Shown here in pieces: positions 56,456 to 64,000 of a stretch of 64,000 nucleotides of DNA (position 1 is the stretch's first letter; every line of letters begins with the position of its first letter). Origin of the DNA: Amphiura filiformis (lineage: Eukaryota > Echinodermata > Ophiuroidea > Amphilepidida > Amphiuridae); NCBI RefSeq assembly GCF_039555335.1, contig NC_092635.1:54937755-55001754 (forward strand), in the 5' to 3' direction. Made by a program: the position numbers and the translations under genes. The notes below the pieces were generated by a model. The model did no database searches. It was not told the origin of the DNA and saw only the letters and a program-made list of their open reading frames with translations.

Positions 56456-56909
56456 GTATGATTTTGTTCGTTCACTCATTCAAATTTTATTTATATCATT
56501 TGAAGACTGAGCCTATTATATGATACATCCTCCGTGGAACAGTTTCAAACAAATATAGCTAGGGATTATTGGGGCAGAGGTTATCTTTTGAATCCTCTTA
56601 GAGGGCTATTATTTTTTTCGGAAGGGGGGTCCCAAATTTACAAAAAGTCTCCGTCAATAAAATTGCGCACCCCCTATTCCGGCAACAAAATTTTATGACC
56701 CCAAACCCCGAAATAGTATTGAAATCAGTCTTTCTGAATACAATAACACACTTTCTGTTGTCATCGTGTGACTCCCTACATTTTGGTCATAAAACATTTT
56801 ATGACCCCCTCCTATTATTCTTTCCAAGACTTTATGACCCCGTATATTTGGGACCCCCCCTTTCGAATAAAATGATATACCTCTTATGACCACTGATGCA
56901 TAGGCAAGG

Positions 56910-57012
56910 ACACTCGCGCGAATTGAAAGACTTGTCGCACGCGACAGTTCGTCTCACACACATAACAAATGCCTATACAATCAAACAGGTTCATTACAAC
57001 ATTTGATTGAAT
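56910..57012 (-). repeat. Dispersed repeat A, copy 4 (inverted, partial)
   Basis: GCGACAGTTCGTCTCACACA through CATTTGATTGAATTATGG is the inverse of part of copy 3. With copy 3 it forms an inverted pair inside the 55.15-57.47 kb element. Confidence 0.65.
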
Positions 57013-57179
57013 TATGGATTGAGTTACTCTAAAATGAAATGATAAAAACAAAGAATCATGAAAAAAGACACATACAAGATAAAATAATAAAATTATATAA
57101 ACAATGTTAAAGATAAAATCAAGAAAATAGAGAATAAAATTTCCTCAAATCAGAAAAAACATTGACAGACATCATAATA

Positions 57180-57295
57180 TGTCAGAAATTACTGCATGAG
57201 ATTCGAACCATCAACCTTCTCCACAAGTTCTCTTTATCCTCGCACTATAGCCTAATGCTCTGCTCACTGGGCCACAACGTATCAGGTGAATGATT
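57180..57295 (-). repeat. tRNA-derived SINE or tRNA relic, minus strand
   Basis: The minus strand reads TGGCCCAGTGAGCAGAGCA (A box-like) and, after a long variable stretch, GATGGTTCGAATCTC (B box). The overlong middle and lack of acceptor pairing argue against a working tRNA. Confidence 0.55.
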
Positions 57296-57469
57296 ACCGC
57301 ATTATCATGAACAAGTTTGTTCGATCTTGTTCATAATTGTATGTGTCGATAGGTTTCACCCTTTAACTACACGTACCCTTAATGATCAGTGATAATAGTC
57401 GACTTTTACAGGGATGGCGCTCTCTCATTTCCATGAACTCCATACCGCCATTAGGCGAACGTTTACGGT

Positions 57470-58198
57470 ATGCCATTGGGATGAGGCCGTGGTACATAGC
57501 TCAATATTTGACCTGAAGTTGTGGAGTTTATTTTGTTCAGCTATATAACACATGTTATTCTGTGACAATACAATCATATTAAAATTAAAGACCTGTGTCC
57601 TGACAGATCCCGAGTGACAGATTCACGTTTGAAATCCTAATGAAATAGGAAAATGGAGGATTGTTCCATCCCTGACACCTGCATGGCGGTGTGTAACTAT
57701 AAAATTCACACTGACACAAACAACACACCCCGGCCTACAACAAACTCTGGAGATCTCTCACACAAACGCACTTTCTGTTCTGGATAGAGTTAAAAGGTGA
57801 TCATATCCAAATCCAGACGATTGGTATTTAATCAGACCAATTATACGAATTACGGTGCATTTCCTGTTGCGGAGACGGGAGAGATCGTCAAGTGGCTGGC
57901 CTAGCCCTTTTGGAACCAATCCACGTGAGAAACAAACTTGAACTTGGATTTCAAAGTTGGTAAATAATTAGATGCAAGCCGTGTTTATGTGAAGGAAAAT
58001 AAATCCAATTTTATATTTCACCCAAGTGATGAGCTATGGGGGAAAACCACTGAAGCAGGAGAATTGGTATTACATGCAGGTGTTGGAACGGAAACCTGCT
58101 GAAAAATATTATGGTATTGTTGGGAAAGTTTGACTAACTCGACTGTACGAGTAGTCCTTATATAATAGGTGGAAACTGAAATATATAAATTGAAGAAG
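57470..58198. other. Unassigned block without visible repeats
   Basis: 57600-57960 differs from its surroundings in having few repeats and more even base use (AGACGGGAGAGATCGTCAAG). I find no long ORF. It could be a non-coding exon or regulatory element of an unseen gene. Confidence 0.3.
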
Positions 58199-58385
58199 GT
58201 TTTTAACAGAGGGAAATAACGAAATCAAATGAAATAATGAAAAGAACAGAAAACAAAAAAGGACAGACAAAAAGAAGTAACGAAAACGGAAGAGTAAAGG
58301 AAGGAATGAAAGAGAAAGAAGGAAAACTTAAAGAACGAACAACATGCAAGAAATGTGGAAAGGAAAGAAAGAGAGAAAGTCGGAC
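58199..58385 (+). repeat. Polypurine tract
   Basis: Nearly all A and G on the + strand for about 185 bases (for example AGAGAAAGAAGGAAAAC), with few pyrimidines. Confidence 0.8.
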
Positions 58386-58454
58386 CAACTGAGCTAATAA
58401 GTCAGATGGAGAAGAGCAGTGATGTTATTATCTATAGGCCTTCAGTTCAATACC

Positions 58455-58620
58455 CGCCCTCTATCAGAGGTAGAGCATCGGTCCGGTGATCCGAAGGTCC
58501 CAGGTTCAAATCCTGGATAGTCAGTGAAATTTTTTCACTGGCTGTCATTTATGTTGACTTGTGTTAAAAACCTTTCTCAAGATTTGAAAGGTTCAAAGAA
58601 AAAAATGAGCGACGCGAGAG
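58455..58620 (+). repeat. tRNA-derived SINE-like sequence
   Basis: AGAGGTAGAGCATCGG, then GTCCCAGGTTCAAATCCTGG, gives A-box-like sequence and a perfect T arm. The base before the would-be anticodon is C rather than T and the acceptor stem does not pair, so a functional tRNA is unlikely. AGTGAAATTTTTTCACTG follows as a small hairpin. Confidence 0.6.
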
Positions 58621-59079
58621 AAAACTAATTTAATTTGATAAACTATAGGCCTTTCTCTTGATATGTTGGGTTGTTATACCATGGGATTCAATGTATTTTA
58701 TTAGGCCTATGTTTATATACTAGTAGATGATTACATCATTGTATCCAGTAAATAGTCAAAGGGAATGAGGGGACACTAAGTTTTCATAATGTAGCCAATT
58801 CAAAGAAGACTCTGTAAATCATGGTACAATATCTGAAAAGTAAGCGTTTCCGATGTTAAAAGTTGTTGAAATAGGTTGAATTTGATCTGGAGCATAGATT
58901 GAAGCACATCCCTTCGCTCGCTATTCGAGAGGCGTCGCGGTTTGGAACGGGTCGTGGTTTGGGAACGGGACTAGTTCTAGTTTTGTCATCGACAAACTGG
59001 CTATGCCATTGTTTGCATCCTTTGAAAATGATCATTTGAATTTTGAATAGGTACTATTTTATAGACATTATGGTCCGAT

Positions 59080-59285
59080 ATATCGAAGCTTGGCTAGTGG
59101 TCAGGCTTCCTAAGCCAGCAGGCTAGCCCTACCAATGTGGATCCATTTTATTGATTTATCTTTCTAGGAGATGTACGAAGTGAAATTGTAAGCACTGGTA
59201 TATAGGACTATATTGGGCTTAAGCCTGATGGCTCAGGAAGCCTGACCAGTGATCACTAGCCATGCTTCGAGAAACCGGGCCCTAT
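59080..59285. repeat. Fold-back repeat
   Basis: TCGAAGCTTGGCTAGTGGTC and AGGCTTCCTAAGCC face GGCTCAGGAAGCCTGACCAG and CACTAGCCATGCTTCGA. Confidence 0.7.
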
Positions 59286-60277
59286 GTCTTCACAGAAACA
59301 AGAACGCATCCTGTACTTCAGAAGCATGAACATGTCTTGCAATAATCTATATATCTATATTCCAATGGCCTAATAGTAATATTGCGGCTGCAGACCGCAG
59401 ATGTTTGGCTCGATTGATACAATATTATTACGCCTACACAATCAGCTGTTGCAGTTTTTGATTTGAATTCTTGGTGAAAGACATTTGGATTTGATTGGGA
59501 AATGGCCGACATTTGTGCTTGATATAGACATGATAAACCAGAGTCTTTAACTTTTTACTTCGAAGCTTGCGTTTCTCTTCAAAAGTCTTTTATAACCAGA
59601 GCGGTTACCGCACCATAGCTGAACCATGGGGCTTCGACAGTTTATTGAGGTATATACCATTTACTTGGGATTTCGAGATACCCACAAGCTCCATATTGTC
59701 CAGAGTCATATGAGGAGTGTCACCCTGGTGTGGAAATTATTTTCATTAGACCTATATTTTGTACTTTTTTTCTCTTTCATGTGACACCACTCGGGGGTCA
59801 TACCTTTGTGGCATTTCGAGATATCGCTCATTCTACAAAATCCGGTGCCAATCCACTAAAAAAATAGAAAAAATAAAAGTTGTTCAAAAAGACCTGCTTT
59901 TTGTGTTTTTAAAAGTAAATGTATCACTACTTTCAGATGTAAAAAATTGCCAACACCACTTGCATATTTTTCTTTCAGGAATGTCCATTTCAGACCAAAA
60001 AGGTTAGTAAGTATCTAGTAACATACTATAGCCAAATATAGGCTGATCCAATTTCATGCATGGTTCAGCAAAAAATGATTTATCCCTTATGCAGATATCT
60101 TTAAAATTATGCGATATGCCAATTAGATTGAGTTGAAATTAATAGTCTGAAAAGAATAATTTCATTTCGTGGTGTGATCTGCATGTCTTGAGTGCGAATA
60201 ATCTTGCTGTCACATTTCTTATACAGAGGACATCATTTCACTGTTTTGCATTTAAAAAGTATATGCCTACACAGATA

Positions 60278-60420
60278 TGGGCTATTCTAGTTGAAATCCA
60301 AACACCCCCATTGAAGAGGTCATTACCTTAATCTCCTACACGGGGAGTGCAGGCTTCAAAATTGAGTCGCATTCAGGTATTAACCCATTATAAATTCAAG
60401 TTGTCTTCCAAGGGGTGTAT
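60278..60420. repeat. Fold-back repeat, GGGCTATTCC family, partial
   Basis: It starts TGGGCTATTCTAGTTGAAAT and carries TTAATCTCCTACACGGGGAG. The right end stops at AAGGGGTGTATG, where the SINE at 60420-60747 begins. Confidence 0.7.
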
Positions 60421-60747
60421 GTATATAAATAAATAAATGTAGATGTTTATATAGCGCTTTATGCCGTAAACAGCCTCAAAGCGCTTTACATTTATTCCGC
60501 CGTTATTAGATTATGCCGGAACCACGTTTGCAGCCTACAAATGTTAAATGGCGCAGGGTTCATCAGTACAACGACTGTGACTAACCCTAACAGCTTTCCA
60601 TTGCACCTGGGTGGGGTGAGGCAAGCGAGGTAAAGCGCCTTGCCCAAGGGCGCAACACGGTGGTGGGACGGGGACTCGAACCCACGCACGTCGAGCAAGC
60701 TCTCAGATTATGAGTCCAAGGCCGTAACCACTGAGCCACCGTGCCCT
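60420..60747 (-). mobile_element. SINE with tRNA-Met-like head and LINE-like tail
   Basis: On the minus strand it opens GGGCACGGTGGCTCAGTGGT (A box), has CTCATAA in the anticodon-loop position (CAT) and GTGGGTTCGAGTCCCC (B box). It continues with TTGGGCAAGGCGCTTTACC and ends GTAAAGCGCTTTGAGGC then AGCGCTATATAAAC and an ATTT-type repeat. The tail resembles that of the LINE at 14.4 kb, suggesting shared reverse-transcription machinery. Confidence 0.85.
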
Positions 60748-62220
60748 CCTATTAACGAGAAATACCCAATACGAAAGCTTTGAACCTAGCCATTGCAAAA
60801 CAAAACCCATCGCAGATTAATTTTCAAGGATAATTTGATATAACCATTATCATAGTAGCACGTTAACACTTTCCTGAAACTTCAGGGCGCATTGCACCAA
60901 TCACTGCGCGAAAAGGTGCAATGGTGATGAGTTCCGGTTAAAAGTATATGGCTATACTTGAGACAATGTGGTGTCCTTAGGGACCATGTTCTTCGTGAGG
61001 TTGGCATGTTCTGATTTAAATGAAAGATGCTAACCTATTAATGACTAAAATAGATATGAAATTATACAAATCGATTTCACAAGAAAAGTAGGCCCTGTCC
61101 GAATTACTGCTAACGGAACAAGTTTTAATGCTAGTTTTGGCGTTGAAATAGCGGCGTCGTTTTTCAACATTTTTTAATAAAAAACTTTATCTATAAAGTT
61201 CCCCAAAATTGAAGCTTAAACGAAATTACAGTCCTTAATTAATACAGGGATGACGTAAAAAAGTGAAAAATATTGTCACGCCACGTAGAAAACAGTTGAT
61301 TTTTACGTGCTTTTCAATGGAGAAGTTATTTGGTGGTCTACGCCCTTCAGCATGATAAAGTTGCCAAATAAGGTATTGATGTGGTAACTTGAGGGTATTC
61401 TGTGAACGACCAGGAAGGTATGAGACTCCAAGGTCCGGACTCATTCGTGGAATTTGTCACTTTTTGCCTGCATGCAGCATTTCTGTCCTCACAACAACAA
61501 ACGGGACTCAATACTTGATTGTGATGTTAAGGAGACGGCATTAAAAATAGTTGACACTTGATAGTTTTAAGTGGCCTAGATTTGTCATAATTTTCATTCT
61601 TGAATGATGCTTTAGTGTGTTGTGTTTGACCCATTTCTTTACACAGACTAAGAACAATATAATCGTCATTGTTTTGATAATCTATGAAAGTCACTAATAA
61701 GGTTCTGTTCCAAGCTGATATCATATATCTCTTATTTGCCAATGAACTGATTTGCATATCTGAACTGAAACGCAATTTGCTAATTCACTCTATAGCAGCT
61801 TACGTCATACGTTGACTTTCTATTTCAGATATATAAGGTCTGTTGTTGTGCATTTAATAAGGGTACGGGTATATTGTTGGTCGAAGCAGCCAAAAAAAAC
61901 CCCGATTTTCATTATCTAAATCAATATAATTATTCATTCTACAAATCATAACTTTGAAAACTTGCTTGATTTATTAATGTTAATGAGTTATGTACGTTTT
62001 AGAAAAGTGTTGTTGTTTCAGCCTTACAACATACGCAAGAACCACAGGACTAGATACAAAAGTGTATCTGTGATATATTTGAATTCTTTTGCACACTCGC
62101 TCAATGCATTTTTTGCCAAAGCTCACTAACATTCGCAAGATGTGAACTACCAAATCGCAATAGTTACAATTAGTTGCAACCTTATTCGTATCGTTGAAAC
62201 TTAGATGTTCAACAACGTTT
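60748..62220. other. No gene seen
   Basis: AT-rich sequence. Minus-strand ORFs at 61235-61444, 61527-61775 and 61980-62228 have no recognisable motifs. Confidence 0.3.
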
Positions 62221-62221
62221 T

Positions 62222-62650
62222 TCGTCAACGAGTGCTCATGGTGGTGATTGGATGTTTACATATGGCGTCAACACGGTGAAGTGTTGACAGTGGAAGTTCA
62301 CTTTAGACGATGCTTGATACTTGATGACCAATTATCATTTTCTCAATGCAAAAAAATGTCTCAACAGAAACGAATCAACAAACATCGAATCCAACGTTTA
62401 TATATTTTGTTGACGGCTATATATAAGAAGTATATAAGAAGACCAATAAATATGAAAATCAAATAAAGATACGCATATTATAAACATGTTTTTTTTTTTT
62501 GCGGACATTTGTTCGCAACTAACAAAATAAGAGAAATGATAATTGGTCATCAAGTATAAAGCATCGTCTAAAGTGATCTTTCATACGTCAACACTTCACC
62601 GTGTTGACACCGTAAGTAAACATCCATGAATCACTGACGAAAAACGCACT
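62222..62650. repeat. Fold-back element with about 130-base arms
   Basis: GTCAACACGGTGAAGTGTTG and CACTTTAGACGATGCTTGAT face ACTTTAGACGATGC read in reverse at 62560-62580 and CAACACTTCACCGTGTTGAC at 62590-62609. The outer ends are TCGTCAACGAGTG and CACTGACGAAAAACG. Confidence 0.8.
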
Positions 62651-63318
62651 ATGAAATGAGGGGGCTCTGGAAATGAGTTGGCAGTGGAAGTTTGCTGTCT
62701 ATATTAACATATTAAGCTGGTAGATTTTCATGAATTAATCATATTTTAAAGTCCATTACAATCGATATTGAAATGACTTCTCATATAATTTTTCAGTGAA
62801 ATCATTGTGTTAAAACGTCAACCACATTACATTCAAAATGTAAACACAATTGTCTTTCAAGAATACACATTTTCATAAAAATGTATGCATTTCAAGCCAC
62901 ATCTTAAAAGGTCTAACATCGTTGGCCTGGCCTGGTCAACTGGCAGGTACGTTTATGCAGGAACTACATACCAACAATAAATTACTAAATGGTTTAGGAT
63001 TTGGGCAGGTAACCTTGTCCTTACATATCACAATGCACGGTTCTTTTAGATGGTCAAGACCTTGGCGAGTTGGACACTTTTATTATCAATATCATGGATT
63101 ATGTTATGCCAATGCTGAGCTTATGTAACACTTTATGACACATCCAGATGTCAGATGGATGTGGAAATCTAACAGATCAACGCGCATCAGATGTGGGTCG
63201 CAGTAAAACGTGAACTTTTACTGCTTGACGCAAAATGCAAAATCTTCTTTTAATAAGATGCCCAAATAGCTTCAAATGCATATTTTCCTTCTAAAAACAC
63301 CCCTCTTCGTATATACCC

Positions 63319-63546
63319 TTAAACCATGGCATACAAGTTCTCGCATCCCTGGTTGAACACCAGAAACGGTTTATTTTTAGGATCTTTGATACAACATTGC
63401 AAAGCGCATGCACATCTATCATTGCACATTCTAGGCTGCAAGCAGCAGTTGTCCTCTTCAAGGCATGTCAAGTAGCGATTAAACCCTCTTGGTCTTCGAC
63501 CTTTTGCAGTTTTCTTAGCAATTCTTCGATGTTCATTGGCACATTT
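63319..63546 (-). other. Open cysteine-rich frame, no start codon seen
   Basis: The minus strand is open for 75 codons: KKTAKGRRPRGFNRYLTCLE, then DNCCLQPRMCNDRCACALQC, then CIKDPKNKP and a stop at 63319-63321. It contains ten cysteines, nine within about 27 residues. The frame begins after a stop at 63547-63549 with no upstream Met, so it could be a terminal exon, a transposon relic or chance. I do not recognise the family. Confidence 0.3.
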
Positions 63547-64000
63547 TCACGCCATATCAAGTTTTAAAGCGAACTGATATATCTCCAACGTTGAGCCGCC
63601 ATGGGCCACTAACAACAAATCAGTTCCAAGTTATTGTCAAAATAAAGCCCCCAAAGTATCGGGAGGGAATTTTCCCCTTAGTCTTCGTTGTTAACCCTGT
63701 GGGTGTTGAATGCATACTTTCCCTAATTCAGATAACTAAGGCACATCTTAAGGGGATAACACATTCGAATACTAGTAACTCAGATAATATGCATCCTTCA
63801 AGCAACGCCTATCTAAATTTGTAAAAAATCGCCATATTCAATGCAAAATGCTAACAAATATTTAAAAATCAAGCCCTGAATCTATTATGCAAAATCATGA
63901 TTATGATAAAACTTAAAAAATAATAAAAACTTACATAAACAAAGAACAAATGTGATGTGGCTGTGAGTTAGGCAGTATAACAGTAAAATTTTATCTACAC

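Larger units (their letters stand above)
55151..57468. mobile_element. TA-flanked TIR element CCGTAAACGTTCGCC, 2318 bp
   Basis: The left end CCGTAAACGTTCGCCTAATG is mirrored by CATTAGGCGAACGTTTACGG. Arm similarity continues about 65 bases (GAGCGCCATCC). TA is at 55149-55150 and 57469-57470. The paralogous site at 18.2 kb reads GGACTATGCC without the insert. No transposase frame was found. It hosts SINE-like sequences and two copies of dispersed repeat A. Confidence 0.85.

Noticed and set aside
58455..58525. Functional tRNA gene
   Set aside because: The T arm is good, but the acceptor stem does not pair and the base before the would-be anticodon is C, so I call it SINE-like.
60660..60747. Functional tRNA-Met gene on the minus strand
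   Set aside because: It is continuous with a SINE body and LINE-like tail, and the stems are imperfect.

Overview
The window is metazoan nuclear DNA: AT-rich, with short coding exons bounded by GT/AG introns and dense interspersed repeats. Its two recognisable genes, both on the + strand, are the 3' two-thirds of a dual oxidase (DUOX, 63 to 18722, 14 exons, 5' end outside the window) and a complete dual oxidase maturation factor (DUOXA, 30713 to 38776, 9 exons, 438 aa). The protein style (EF-hand, NOX and DUOXA motifs) and the very frequent palindrome AGGCCT fit an invertebrate deuterostome such as an echinoderm or hemichordate. That placement is inference.

Region by region: 1 to 18.7 kb is DUOX, coding for the cytosolic linker after the first membrane helix, two canonical EF-hands, the six-helix haem domain, the FAD and NADPH domains, and a C-terminal YENF. 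Its introns hold a Tc1-like element with long inverted repeats, four copies of a fold-back element, several copies of a second fold-back family (ends GGGCTATTCC), a 233-bp hAT-like MITE with 8-bp target duplication, and a 5'-truncated CR1/L2-type LINE. The exon 8/9 boundary carries a decayed copy of the end of exon 8 and seven extra tandem copies of the exon 9 acceptor plus about 100 coding bases. Exon 7 carries two apparent frameshifts.

18.7 to 30.7 kb is intergenic and full of nested TIR elements, including a four-level nest at 20.16 to 21.91 kb. 30.7 to 38.8 kb is DUOXA. 38.8 to 64 kb has no gene I recognise: it holds TTAA- and TA-delimited TIR elements, tRNA-derived SINEs, a 1.3-kb minisatellite with a 48-bp period, a 669-bp fold-back and long stretches of unassigned sequence.

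Function: DUOX makes H2O2 at the cell surface, moving electrons from NADPH through FAD and two haems under Ca2+ control through its EF-hands. DUOXA is the partner needed for DUOX to leave the ER and work at the surface. Finding them about 12 kb apart in head-to-tail order suggests a conserved functional cluster, arranged differently from the head-to-head vertebrate pairs.
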